Source: Candidatus Krumholzibacteriota bacterium (GTDB lineage Bacteria; Krumholzibacteriota; Krumholzibacteriia; LZORAL124-64-63). Taken from it: DNA of 64,000 nt. The notes beneath the pieces were generated by a model. The model was not told the DNA's origin. It worked only from the letters and a program-made list of their open reading frames with translations, and ran no database searches. Both the position numbers and the translations under genes were made by a program. Of this stretch, positions 1-8,193 are shown piece after piece. Location of the stretch: assembly GCA_022711765.1 (NCBI GenBank), contig JAKLEB010000002.1, positions 358,368 through 422,367 of the forward strand, written 5' to 3'. Each line of letters starts with the position of its first letter. The first letter of the stretch is position 1.

Positions 1-1673
1 GCGAGATCACCGCCACCGTCGGCGAGGAGGGCATCTGGCTGAGCGGCGACGCCGCCTGGCTGCCCCGCGTCGACGGCGCGCTGCACGCCGGCGCCTTCAC
101 GGTCGACACGCCTGCCGGCTGGTACCCCGTGCTGAGCGGCGAGATCGTCGATCAGCGCGAAGCGGACGGTCGGCGGCGCACGACGTACCGGATCACGGAG
201 CCCGTCGACGGGATCTCCCTCGTGGCCAACACCTTCACGGTCACCGAGCGCGAGCACGCTGGCGTGACGATCCGCACGTGCCTCCTGCAGCCGGACCAAC
301 GCCTGAGCGACCTCTACCTCGAGCGCACCGCGCACTATCTCGACCTCTACACCGACCTGATCGGGCCCTACCCCTACCGCAGCTTCACCACGGTCGAGAA
401 CTGGTTCCCCACCGGCTACGGCATGCCGGGGTGGACGTTGCTGGGCGCCCAGGTCCTCCGCCTGCCGTTCATTCCCTACACGAGCTTCGGCCACGAGATC
501 GCGCACAACTGGTGGGGCAACTCGGTCTTTGTCGATCGCGCGGGCGGCAACTGGTGCGAGGGCTTGACCGTCTGGTTCGCCGACTACCTCTACAAGCTCG
601 CGGAGTCGCCCGAGGCGGCGTGGCAGTACCGGCGCAATCAACTCAAGGACTACGCCGCGTACGTGGGCGGCGACCCCGCACGCGATTTCGCGCTCGTCGA
701 TTTCAAGTCGCGCCACAGCGGCGCGACCCGGGCCGTGGGCTACGGCAAGAGCATGGCCGTCTGGCACATGCTCGAGCAGGAGCTCGGTCGCGACGCCGTG
801 CTGGCCGCGATCCGCAGCGTCTACGCCGAGTTCCGCGGCAGGCCGGCGGCCTGGAGCGATTTCTTCGCCGCGCTCGAGTCGGTGAGCGGCCGCGACCTCG
901 AGACGTTTCGCGCGCAGTGGCTCGAGCGCGCCGGCGCGCCGCGCCTGGAGCTCGCCGATGCCGCGCGCGACGGCGACCAGGTCCGCTTCACGATCCGGCA
1001 GGATCAGCCCCCGTACGACCTGCTCGTCCCCATCGCGGTGGGCACCGCGCGCGAGACGGTCCGCCGAACAGTGCGCTTCGCTCGCGCCGAGCAGCAGTTC
1101 ACGCTCGACGTCGCCGGCGCGGTGTCCGTGGCGGTGGATCCGGACAACGACCTCTTCCGCCGCCTCGACCCCGCCGAGATCGAGCCCACGCTGAGCCGCG
1201 TGCTCGCGGCCGATCAGTTCGTCTTCGTGCCGCCGGCCGCAGGCGCCATGGTGCGCGCCGCCACCGCCGCCTTCGCCCGCGAGTTCTGCGAGTGCGACGA
1301 CCCCGTCCTGCGCGACCGTGGCCGGCCCGATCCGGCGGCGGTCAACGTGATCGTGAACCCCGACCCCGGCGTGCTCGAGGTGCGGCAGCCGGCCGAGCTG
1401 AGCATCCATGGCGACCTCGTCTTCATCGCCGGCACGCGTTACGACCTGAAGGAGTGGGACCTCGTCTATGCCGCCGCCGGCGAGGCGGACGCGACCGACC
1501 TCGTGATCCACACGCGCAGCGCGCAACGACTGGAGCACCTGGGCGGTCGGCTCGGCCACTACGGGAAGTACAGCTGGCTCCTGTTCCCGGCCGGCGCCGG
1601 CGAGGTCGTCAAGGGCAACTGGACGCCGGCGGGAAGTCCGCTCGTGGCGGCGCTCGCGCCGCGGGACCGTTGA
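1..1673 (+). CDS. M1-family zinc metallopeptidase, 5' truncated by the window edge
   Basis: The reading frame is open from base 3, so the start lies outside the window. The sequence HEIAHNWWGN (bases 492-521) is the M1 gluzincin zinc site, with the third ligand in the NWCEGL segment. Only 17 residues separate the second His from this Glu, one fewer than the usual 18 of M1 enzymes. A YGMPGW segment upstream sits where aminopeptidases carry the GAMEN exopeptidase loop, so substrate handling may differ. The C-terminal ~160 residues form an extra domain I do not recognise. It is probably a secreted or periplasmic peptidase, but the signal peptide would be outside the window. Confidence 0.85.
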   Translation, partial: EITATVGEEGIWLSGDAAWLPRVDGALHAGAFTVDTPAGWYPVLSGEIVDQREADGRRRTTYRITEPVDGISLVANTFTVTEREHAGVTIRTCLLQPDQRLSDLYLERTAHYLDLYTDLIGPYPYRSFTTVENWFPTGYGMPGWTLLGAQVLRLPFIPYTSFGHEIAHNWWGNSVFVDRAGGNWCEGLTVWFADYLYKLAESPEAAWQYRRNQLKDYAAYVGGDPARDFALVDFKSRHSGATRAVGYGKSMAVWHMLEQELGRDAVLAAIRSVYAEFRGRPAAWSDFFAALESVSGRDLETFRAQWLERAGAPRLELADAARDGDQVRFTIRQDQPPYDLLVPIAVGTARETVRRTVRFARAEQQFTLDVAGAVSVAVDPDNDLFRRLDPAEIEPTLSRVLAADQFVFVPPAAGAMVRAATAAFAREFCECDDPVLRDRGRPDPAAVNVIVNPDPGVLEVRQPAELSIHGDLVFIAGTRYDLKEWDLVYAAAGEADATDLVIHTRSAQRLEHLGGRLGHYGKYSWLLFPAGAGEVVKGNWTPAGSPLVAALAPRDR

Positions 1674-1698
1674 CGGCCCCGGACCCGGGGTCTATACC
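1670..1698 (+). promoter_or_regulatory. Candidate sigma-70 promoter for the M20 dipeptidase gene
   Basis: TTGACG (1670-1675), a 17-bp spacer and TATACC (1693-1698) match a housekeeping promoter. The -35 box overlaps the stop codon of the upstream peptidase gene. The predicted start of transcription is about 35 bp before the ATG at 1743. Confidence 0.5.
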
Positions 1699-1742
1699 TG
1701 TACGGCGCACGCCACCGCATCCACTCACAGCGAGGAGCCACC

Positions 1743-3227
1743 ATGGCCACATTCGATGAACTGCAGCCCCGGTCCGTCTGGCAGATCTTCGGCGAGCTGG
1801 CGCGGGTCCCCCGCGGCAGCGGCAACGAGAAGGCCGTCATGGCCATGCTCAAGACCTGGGCCACCGGCCGCGGCCTCGTCTGGCGCGAGGACGGCGTCGG
1901 CAACCTCCTGGTCGAGATCCCCGCCTCGCCGGGGCTCGAGCACGCCTCCCCGGTGCTGGTCCAGGGCCACGTCGACATGGTCTGCGAAAAGGATGCGGCG
2001 ACGAAGCATGACTTCGCCAAGGACCCCATCCGGGTCCAGGTCGACGGCGACTGGGTGAAGGCCGACGGCACGACCCTCGGCGCGGACAACGGCATCGGGG
2101 TGTCGATGGGTCTGGCGCTCGCCGTCGAGGCCGGCGTGCGGCACGGGCCGGTGGAGATCCTGCTGACCGTCGACGAGGAACGTGGACTGACCGGCGCGGC
2201 TGGCATCGAGGCGGGCTTCTTCCGGAGCCGGCGGATGATCAACCTCGACAGCGAGGAGGACGCCGCGATCTTCATGGGCTGCGCCGGCGGTCGAGACAGC
2301 ATCCTGACGCTGTCGCTGCGCGCGGGCAAGGCCCCGCAATCGATGGTCGGGCGCAAGCTCGCCATCAAGGGGATCAAGGTCGGGCCCAAGGAGATCAAGG
2401 GCCTCCGGGGCGGCCACAGCGGGCTCGACATCAATACCGGTCGCGGCAACGCGAACAAGCTGCTCGCCCGCGCCCTGGATCACGTCGCTGGCCAGATGCC
2501 GCTGCGCGTCGCGCAGATCGGCGGCGGTCTCTTGCGCAACGCGATCCCGCGCGAGGCGGAGGCGCGGGTCCTCGTGCCCGCGGCCAAGGCGCGCGTCTTC
2601 AAGCAGCTCGTCGACGAATTCCTCGAGCGCGTCAAGGCCGAGGAGCTCCAGGACGCCGACCCGGACCTCAACTGGCAGATCGGCTCCAGCAAGGTCGAGA
2701 AGGCCTGGACGGAGAGCGACACGCGCCGGCTGCTCAGCCTCCTGGTCGCGATTCCGAGCGGCGTGCTCGGCATGAGTCGAGCCCTGCCGGACCTGGTCGA
2801 GAGCAGCAGCAATCTGGGTGTGGTGCGCACCGAGGGCAACGAGGTCGTGATGGTCTGCTGCAGCCGCAGTTCGGTCATGAGCCACCTCGACGACCTGGCG
2901 GGCGTGCACCGGGCGCTGGCGAGCCTGGCCTGCGCCGAGATCGAGCAACCGGCGGGCTACCCGGGCTGGCAGCCCAATCCGGCGTCGCCGCTGCTGCACA
3001 TCGTCGTCGACCAGTATGCGCGGCTCTTCGGCGCCAGGCCCGAGCTCAAGGCGGTCCACGCGGGCCTCGAGTGCGGACTGCTCCTGCGGAGCTATCCGGA
3101 TCTCGACATCGTCAGCTTCGGGCCGAACATCGTCGGCGCGCATTCTCCGGACGAGAGGGTCCAGGTCTCGTCGGTCGCGAAGGTCTGGACGCTCTTCAAG
3201 GCGGTTGTCGAGGACCTGGCGAGGTAG
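1743..3227 (+). CDS. pepD: Cytosolic dipeptidase of the M20 family (aminoacyl-histidine dipeptidase type)
   Basis: The 494-residue protein has the full length of PepD/carnosinase-like dinuclear zinc dipeptidases, which hydrolyse Xaa-His and other dipeptides in the cytoplasm. The metal and catalytic residues are visible as GHVDM (H76, D78), GADNGIG (D115) and DEERG (E145, E146). There is no signal peptide. A GAGGAG ribosome-binding site precedes the ATG at 1743. It follows another peptidase gene at 69 bp but has its own candidate promoter. The family call is firm; the substrate range is inferred. Confidence 0.92.
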   Translation: MATFDELQPRSVWQIFGELARVPRGSGNEKAVMAMLKTWATGRGLVWREDGVGNLLVEIPASPGLEHASPVLVQGHVDMVCEKDAATKHDFAKDPIRVQVDGDWVKADGTTLGADNGIGVSMGLALAVEAGVRHGPVEILLTVDEERGLTGAAGIEAGFFRSRRMINLDSEEDAAIFMGCAGGRDSILTLSLRAGKAPQSMVGRKLAIKGIKVGPKEIKGLRGGHSGLDINTGRGNANKLLARALDHVAGQMPLRVAQIGGGLLRNAIPREAEARVLVPAAKARVFKQLVDEFLERVKAEELQDADPDLNWQIGSSKVEKAWTESDTRRLLSLLVAIPSGVLGMSRALPDLVESSSNLGVVRTEGNEVVMVCCSRSSVMSHLDDLAGVHRALASLACAEIEQPAGYPGWQPNPASPLLHIVVDQYARLFGARPELKAVHAGLECGLLLRSYPDLDIVSFGPNIVGAHSPDERVQVSSVAKVWTLFKAVVEDLAR

Positions 3228-3342
3228 CGACCGCGTTTCGCGGGAGGCGGGTCGGCTGACAGCCCGCCTCCCGCCTCGCTGCGCCGCCGAGCCTGGGCGG
3301 GGCGGTGGCGTCCGGTGCGGAGACCCCCCGAACGCGTTCCAG

Positions 3343-3521
3343 ATATCCCCAAGTTGTCCACAGCTTCCGGCCGGTTGTCCACGCATCCCGGCTCGATGAC
3401 GACGAGCGCTGCAACTGGTTGATATCGATAGTCTTACTGGCATACGCACAAAACCCCAAAAAAGGAACCCGTTCCTGCCGTGCGCGGCCGGCGCGGCGGA
3501 TCCGGCGCGATCTGTGGACAA
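3343..3521. promoter_or_regulatory. Cluster of DnaA-box-like sites in a 448-bp non-coding spacer
   Basis: The spacer 3228-3675 holds no credible gene. It contains TTGTCCACA at 3354-3362, TTGTCCACG at 3375-3383 and the reverse complement TGTGGACAA at 3513-3521. A weaker ATATCCCCA lies at 3343-3351. The first three plus-strand sites start 11 and 21 bp apart, close to whole helical turns. An AT-rich tract with GATATCGATA and A-runs (about 3414-3475) lies between the boxes. This could be an origin of replication, a DnaA-titration site or a DnaA-controlled promoter. No dnaA, dnaN or rnpA is in the window. Confidence 0.5.
3419..3448 (+). promoter_or_regulatory. Candidate promoter upstream of the citrate lyase operon
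   Basis: TTGATA (3419-3424), an 18-bp spacer and TACGCA (3443-3448) lie in the AT-rich part of the DnaA-box spacer. The transcript would have a leader of about 220 nt, including a GC-rich hairpin at 3624-3643 (CCGGCGC / GCGCCGG), before the citDE start. The match is moderate. Confidence 0.3.
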
Positions 3522-3675
3522 GGTCGCCCGGACCGGAACGCCGCCTTGGCGGGCGGCGGCGCGGGCGCTGCCTTGCGGCCAATCCCGTCGCTGACCACCT
3601 TTCGACCGCTGATCCGCTGCCAGCCGGCGCTCGGAGGCGCCGGTTGAGGAAGCCACCAACGGACGAGGTGAACGC

Positions 3676-4887
3676 ATGGCGGCACGAGGCGAGGCTGGCG
3701 ATCGCGGGCCCAAGGTCCGCAGCGACTGCTGGATCGCGGTCGAGATCCGCGAAGCCGGCGGCGTCGAGATCGCGCTGGAGAGCAAGGTCGCCGGCCTGTA
3801 CGGCCAGAGCATCCGGACCCTGGTCGCCGGCGGCTGCCGGGCGCTCGGCGTCGCGCACGCCGGGATCGAGATCGTGGACCAGGGCGCGCTTCCGTTCACC
3901 CTCGCGGCGCGGCTCGAGACGGCCGTCAAGCGGGCCCTGCCCGATTGCGCCGCCGAGTTCCTGCTGCCGATGGCGGACCGGTGCCGGTACGCCAGCCGGC
4001 GCGATCGGCTGCGCCGCACCCGGCTCTACCTGCCGGGCACCCAGCCCAAGCTCTTCGTCAATGCCGGGCTTCACGAGCCGGACGGGGTCATCCTCGACCT
4101 CGAGGACGCCGTGGCGCCGAGCGAGAAGGACGCGGCGCGCGCCCTGGTGCGCAACGCGCTGCGCGCGGTCGATTTCCGCGGCGCCGAGCGCATGGTGCGC
4201 ATCAACCAGGGCGAGCTGGGCCTCGCGGACCTCGACTGGATCGCGCCGCACAACGTCCACCTCGTGCTGATCCCCAAGGTCGAGTCGCCGGAGCAGGTGG
4301 TCGCGGTCGCCGAGAAGCTCGGCCGGCTCGTGCCCGCGCGGGAGGTCTTCCTCATGCCGATCGTCGAGTCGGCGCTCGGCGCCTGGCGGGCCTACGAGAT
4401 CGCGACCGCGCACCCGTCGGTCGTCGCGCTCTCGATCGGGCTCGAGGACTACACCGCCGACATCGGCACCCAGCGGACGCTGCAGGGTACGGAGTCGTTC
4501 TGGGCGCGGTCGCAGGTGCTCAACGGCGCGCGCGCGGCGGGCGTGCAGCCGATCGACACCGTGTTCTCGGACGTGACCGACATGGAGGGGCTGCGCCAGT
4601 CGGTGCTCGAGGCCAGGGCGCTCGGCTACGTGGGCAAGGGCTGCATCCACCCGCGGCAGATCCCGGTCGTGCACGACGCGCTGGCGCCGAGCGCGGCGGA
4701 GATCGACAAGGCGCTCAAGATCGTGCGCGCCTTCGAGGACGCGCAGAGACGCGGCGTCGGCGTGGTCGCTCTCGGCAGCAAGATGATCGACGCGCCGGTC
4801 GTCAGGCGCGCGGTCACCACCGTCGAGACCGCCGTCCTGGTCGGCCGGTTGCGCGCCGACTGGCGCGACGCGGAGGTGCGGGGATGA
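3676..4887 (+). CDS. citE: Citrate lyase gamma (acyl carrier) - beta (citryl-CoA lyase) fusion, CitD-CitE
   Basis: Residues 1 to about 95 resemble CitD, the acyl carrier of citrate lyase. S16 in the VRSDC context corresponds to the serine that carries the phosphoribosyl-dephospho-CoA group. Residues from about 110 on form an HpcH/HpaI-type TIM barrel typical of CitE (LYLPGTQPKLF, DGVILDLEDAV, LSIGLEDYTAD), which cleaves citryl-S-ACP to oxaloacetate and acetyl-S-ACP. CitD and CitE are usually separate chains of about 98 and 300 residues, so the 403-residue fusion is unusual. GAGGTG precedes the ATG. The gene overlaps citF by ATGA. Ligase (citC) and prosthetic-group genes (citX, citG) are not in the window. 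Confidence 0.88.
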   Translation: MAARGEAGDRGPKVRSDCWIAVEIREAGGVEIALESKVAGLYGQSIRTLVAGGCRALGVAHAGIEIVDQGALPFTLAARLETAVKRALPDCAAEFLLPMADRCRYASRRDRLRRTRLYLPGTQPKLFVNAGLHEPDGVILDLEDAVAPSEKDAARALVRNALRAVDFRGAERMVRINQGELGLADLDWIAPHNVHLVLIPKVESPEQVVAVAEKLGRLVPAREVFLMPIVESALGAWRAYEIATAHPSVVALSIGLEDYTADIGTQRTLQGTESFWARSQVLNGARAAGVQPIDTVFSDVTDMEGLRQSVLEARALGYVGKGCIHPRQIPVVHDALAPSAAEIDKALKIVRAFEDAQRRGVGVVALGSKMIDAPVVRRAVTTVETAVLVGRLRADWRDAEVRG

Positions 4888-6440
4888 CCAAGCTCGAACG
4901 CAACGCCCTGGGTCGCCTGGTGCCCGTCGAGATCAACGGCGAGCCGGCCGTTCCGTTCCCGGGGGTCCGCAAGCACCGGCCGACCGGGCGCAAGGCCGCG
5001 CCGCCCATCCGCAGCTGCGTCGACTATCCCGCCGACGGCAACAAGGTCGTGGCCGACCTGAAGACCGCGCTCGCCGCGGCCGGCCTGCGCGACGGCATGA
5101 CCATCTCGACGCACCATCACCTGCGGAACGGCGACTTCGTCGCCAATGCGGTGTTCGCCGCGGCGGCCGAGCTGGGCGCCCGCGACCTGCGCTGGTTCCC
5201 GTCGGCGAGCTTCCCGATCCACGCGCCGCAGGTCGCGCACCTCGAGAGCGGTGTGCTCCACCACATCGAGGGCTCGATGAACGGCCCGCTGGGCGACTAC
5301 TGCTCCAGCGGCAAGATGCGTGGCATGGCCGTGCTGCGCTCCCACGGGGGGCGCTGGCAGGCGATCCAGGACGGCGAGGTGCACATCGACATCGCCGTGA
5401 TCGCGGCGCCGACGGCCGACGCGTTCGGCAACGCGACCGGCGACCGGGGGCCCGCCGCGTGCGGCCTGCTCGGGTTCGCGCTCGCCGACTCGATGTACGC
5501 CGACCACGTCATCGTGGTCACGGACAACCTCGTGCCGTTCCCGTGCATTCCCTGGCAGATCCAGGGCAACCACGTGGACCAGGTCGTCGTCATGGACTCG
5601 ATCGGCGACGCCTCGAAGATCGTCTCGGGCACGACCGAGATCACGAAATCGCCCGATCGCCTGCTGATCGCCGAGCTCACGGCGCGCTTCTGCGACGAGG
5701 TCGGCATCGTCCACGACGGCTTCTCGTTCCAGGCCGGCGCGGGCGGCACGGCGCTGTCGTTCGCGATCTTCCTGCGCGACATCATGCGCGAACGCAAGAT
5801 CAAGGCGCGCTTCGTGCGCGGTGGCTCCAACAAGTACCTCACCGACATGCTCGAGGAGGGCCTGACCGACTACATCCTCGACGGCCAGACCTTCGACCTC
5901 GATGGCGTGCGCTCGATGCGCGAGAACCCGCGCCATGTCAACACGTCGCCGTTCACGAGCTACAACTGGCACGGCAAGGGCAACTTCGCCTCGATCCTGG
6001 ACGTGACGGTGCTTGGGGCGACCGAGGTCGACCTGAACTTCAACGCCAACGTGGTGACGCACTCGGACGGTCTGCTGCAACACGGGATCGGCGGCTGGCA
6101 GAACTGCCTGTTCGCGAAGTGCACGATCCTGCCGATCCCCAGCTTCCGCGACCGGATCCCGGTGCTGCTCGACGAGGTCACGACGATCTGCGGCCCCGGC
6201 GAGCTGATCGACGTGGTCGTGACCGAGCGTGGGATCGCGATCAACCCGCTGCGGCAGGACCTGCTCGCCGCCGTGCGCGGGTCGTCGCTGCCGATCCGCG
6301 CGCTCGCCGACATCAAGGGCGAGGTGGAGGAGATCTGCGGGGGCAAGCCGGAACGCGCCAGGTTCGCGGACAAGGTCGTGGCCGCGATCAAGTGGGTGGA
6401 CGGGACGGTGATCGACAGCGTCCGGCAGGTGGGTTCCTGA
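4884..6440 (+). CDS. citF: Citrate lyase alpha subunit (citrate:acetyl-ACP transferase)
   Basis: The 518-residue product matches CitF, which exchanges acetyl for citryl on the acyl carrier as the first half-reaction of citrate cleavage. Recognisable stretches are the THHHLRNGD segment near residue 74 and the SMNGPLGDYCSSGKMRG and GGSNKYLTDMLEEG segments. The frame is open far upstream, but the ATG at 4884 is chosen because it gives family length and an ATGA overlap with the stop of the CitDE fusion, implying translational coupling. With the CitDE fusion it would supply all three lyase subunits from two genes. Confidence 0.93.
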   Translation: MTKLERNALGRLVPVEINGEPAVPFPGVRKHRPTGRKAAPPIRSCVDYPADGNKVVADLKTALAAAGLRDGMTISTHHHLRNGDFVANAVFAAAAELGARDLRWFPSASFPIHAPQVAHLESGVLHHIEGSMNGPLGDYCSSGKMRGMAVLRSHGGRWQAIQDGEVHIDIAVIAAPTADAFGNATGDRGPAACGLLGFALADSMYADHVIVVTDNLVPFPCIPWQIQGNHVDQVVVMDSIGDASKIVSGTTEITKSPDRLLIAELTARFCDEVGIVHDGFSFQAGAGGTALSFAIFLRDIMRERKIKARFVRGGSNKYLTDMLEEGLTDYILDGQTFDLDGVRSMRENPRHVNTSPFTSYNWHGKGNFASILDVTVLGATEVDLNFNANVVTHSDGLLQHGIGGWQNCLFAKCTILPIPSFRDRIPVLLDEVTTICGPGELIDVVVTERGIAINPLRQDLLAAVRGSSLPIRALADIKGEVEEICGGKPERARFADKVVAAIKWVDGTVIDSVRQVGS

Positions 6441-6454
6441 GCGAGCGCCTGGCC

Positions 6455-6472
6455 GCGGCCGCCGCCGGCCGC
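6455..6472 (+). terminator. GC-rich hairpin after citF
   Basis: GCGGCCG (6455-6461) and CGGCCGC (6466-6472) form a 7-bp stem with a CCGC loop, 15 bp after the citF stop. There is no T-run, so it may be a weak or Rho-assisted terminator. Confidence 0.35.
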
Positions 6473-6520
6473 TCCCCCGCCAAGGCGACTGTTTTGGTAG
6501 TGGTATCGATCTTCGTTCCG

Positions 6521-6529
6521 TGCTAGACT
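6521..6529 (+). promoter_or_regulatory. Extended -10 promoter element, TGCTAGACT
   Basis: TGC followed by TAGACT (6524-6529) fits an extended -10 box. The same nine bases recur upstream of the secreted barrel protein at 35093. No convincing -35 box lies 16-18 bp upstream, as expected for extended -10 promoters. The start codon at 6593 is 63 bp further on. Confidence 0.4.
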
Positions 6530-6592
6530 CCGTGCTCGCCACTCGCTCGTCGCATCGGGACGAGCGCTCACCACGCGGAAGGGAGCGATATC

Positions 6593-7186
6593 ATGAAATT
6601 GGTAATTTACCTCGCCCTCGCCCTGGCCCTGGGCGCCGGGATCGCCGCCGCGGCCGACGAGAAGTCCATCGACGTGAACGAGTACACGATCCCGGAGCCG
6701 GGCCGTATCCAGATCACCGGCGCGCTTTCGACCGCGTCGCCGATGTGGAACCGCGGTTTCGGCACCGGCCTGTATTCGCTGGCCTGTGCGTTCCCCCTGA
6801 CGGATTCCGGCGCCGACGGGCAGTACTACGACGTGTACTGCGTCGAGGCCACGGACCAGTCGCCCATCGAGATCGTGGTCAACAGCAACGGCACGACGAT
6901 CGGCGACACGACCCTGTTCCTGTACTGTGATCCGTTCAATCCGGCCACGCCGCTCGCGAACGCCGTCTTCTACGATGACGACGACGGCGTCAGCCTGCTG
7001 AGCGCGTTCATGCTCAGCGACAACATCGTGCTGCCGCCGGGCACCTCGTACTGGCTCGTGATCAGCACCTTCAGTGGCGGCATCACCGGCAGCTACGCCA
7101 TCGACACGAGCGCCAACGTGGTGCTCTGCGGCGGCGTCGGCGCCGAGGCGACCGACTGGAGCTCCATCAAGGGCCTGTTCCGCTAG
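6593..7186 (+). CDS. Secreted protein of unknown function, probable beta-sandwich
   Basis: A signal peptide is clear: MKLVIYLALALALGAG followed by an AAA-type cleavage site near residue 21. The mature ~175 residues are rich in Gly, Thr and Asp with alternating hydrophobic residues (DTTLFLYCDPFNP, PPGTSYWLVISTF). That pattern recalls pre-peptidase C-like or other extracellular beta-sandwich domains, but I do not recognise a named family. GGAAGGGAG precedes the ATG. It is monocistronic, with its own candidate promoter and a hairpin after the stop. Confidence 0.7.
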   Translation: MKLVIYLALALALGAGIAAAADEKSIDVNEYTIPEPGRIQITGALSTASPMWNRGFGTGLYSLACAFPLTDSGADGQYYDVYCVEATDQSPIEIVVNSNGTTIGDTTLFLYCDPFNPATPLANAVFYDDDDGVSLLSAFMLSDNIVLPPGTSYWLVISTFSGGITGSYAIDTSANVVLCGGVGAEATDWSSIKGLFR

Positions 7187-7214
7187 AACCGAACACGACG
7201 CGCGAGAGCGCCGG

Positions 7215-7244
7215 AGCGGCTCCCGGTTCCTGCCGGGGGCCGCT
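7215..7244 (+). terminator. 12-bp hairpin between the secreted protein and the ABC pair
   Basis: AGCGGC-T-CCCGG (7215-7226) pairs with CCGGG-G-GCCGCT (7233-7244) around the loop TTCCTG, counting one T-G wobble. It ends 4 bp before the first ATG of the ABC gene. That supports either termination of the upstream gene or a structured leader, and favours the second ATG at 7264 as the ABC start. There is no T-run. Confidence 0.4.
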
Positions 7245-7248
7245 TCCC

Positions 7249-8193
7249 ATGGCGGGAATCGACATGGTGGCCGACCTGGCCGTACACTGCGTGAATCTGG
7301 TCAAGCGCTACGCCGACGTCACGGCCGTCGCCGGCATCGACCTCGACGTCCGCCGCGGTGAATGTTTCGGGCTGCTCGGTCCCAACGGCGCCGGCAAGAC
7401 CACCACCGTGGAGATCCTCGAGGGGCTCACCGCGGCCGACGGCGGCACGGTCGAGATCCTCGCCAGCCGCTGGGGCGCCGGGCGCGATCGCGAGTTGCGC
7501 GAGCGGCTCGGCGTGCAGCTCCAGGAGACCCAGCTCGCGGAGAAGCTCACCGTCCTGGAGACGGTCCGGCTGTTCCGCAGCTTCTACCGGCGCGGTCGGG
7601 CTGTCGACCAGGTCATCGACCTCGCCGGCTTGGTCGAAAAGCGCCAGGCGCGCGTGGGCAAGCTCTCCGGCGGTCAGAAGCAGCGTCTCGCGCTCGCCTG
7701 CGCCCTGGTCAGCGATCCCGAGCTCCTCTTCCTCGACGAGCCGACGACCGGCCTCGATCCCCAGGCGCGCCGCAACGTCTGGGAGATCGTCGGCGAGTTC
7801 CGGGCGGGCGGTGGCTCGGTGCTCTTGACCACGCACTACATGGAGGAGGCGGCGCGCCTCTGCGACCGCGTCGCCGTCATGGACCACGGCCGCATCATCG
7901 CGCTGGACACGCCCGACGAGCTGGTCGCGTCGCTCGGGGCCAGCCAGGTGGTCGATTTCCAGGCGGCGGCGTCCCTGCCCACGGCGGAGCTGTCGGCGCT
8001 GCCCGGCGTCCAGGGCGCTGATACCCGCAACGGACGCCAGCTGCTGCACACCGACCGCATCGGCGAGACCCTGCCGGCGCTCCTGGCGCTCCTCGGGAGC
8101 CGGCGTATCGCGCTCGCCGACCTGCAGACCCGCCAGGCGACGCTCGAGGATGTCTTCATCCACCTGACCGGACGGACGCTCCAGGATGAATGA
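7249..8193 (+). CDS. ABC transporter ATP-binding subunit (ABC-2 export type)
   Basis: The product has Walker A GPNGAGKT (residues 44-51), signature LSGGQ (139-143) and Walker B LLFLDEPTTGLD (about 159-170), then the C-terminal extension common in ABC-2 export ATPases. It would drive export through the membrane protein encoded next, whose ATG overlaps this stop by 8 bp. The substrate is unknown; drugs, lipids or polysaccharide are typical of the family. An in-frame ATG at 7264 is an equally plausible start because a hairpin ends just before the first one. Confidence 0.92.
   Translation: MAGIDMVADLAVHCVNLVKRYADVTAVAGIDLDVRRGECFGLLGPNGAGKTTTVEILEGLTAADGGTVEILASRWGAGRDRELRERLGVQLQETQLAEKLTVLETVRLFRSFYRRGRAVDQVIDLAGLVEKRQARVGKLSGGQKQRLALACALVSDPELLFLDEPTTGLDPQARRNVWEIVGEFRAGGGSVLLTTHYMEEAARLCDRVAVMDHGRIIALDTPDELVASLGASQVVDFQAAASLPTAELSALPGVQGADTRNGRQLLHTDRIGETLPALLALLGSRRIALADLQTRQATLEDVFIHLTGRTLQDE

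Noticed and set aside
3945..4883. An upstream extension of citF
   Set aside because: It overlaps the CitD-CitE fusion in another frame and is Arg-rich; the ATG at 4884 gives the family length and an ATGA overlap.
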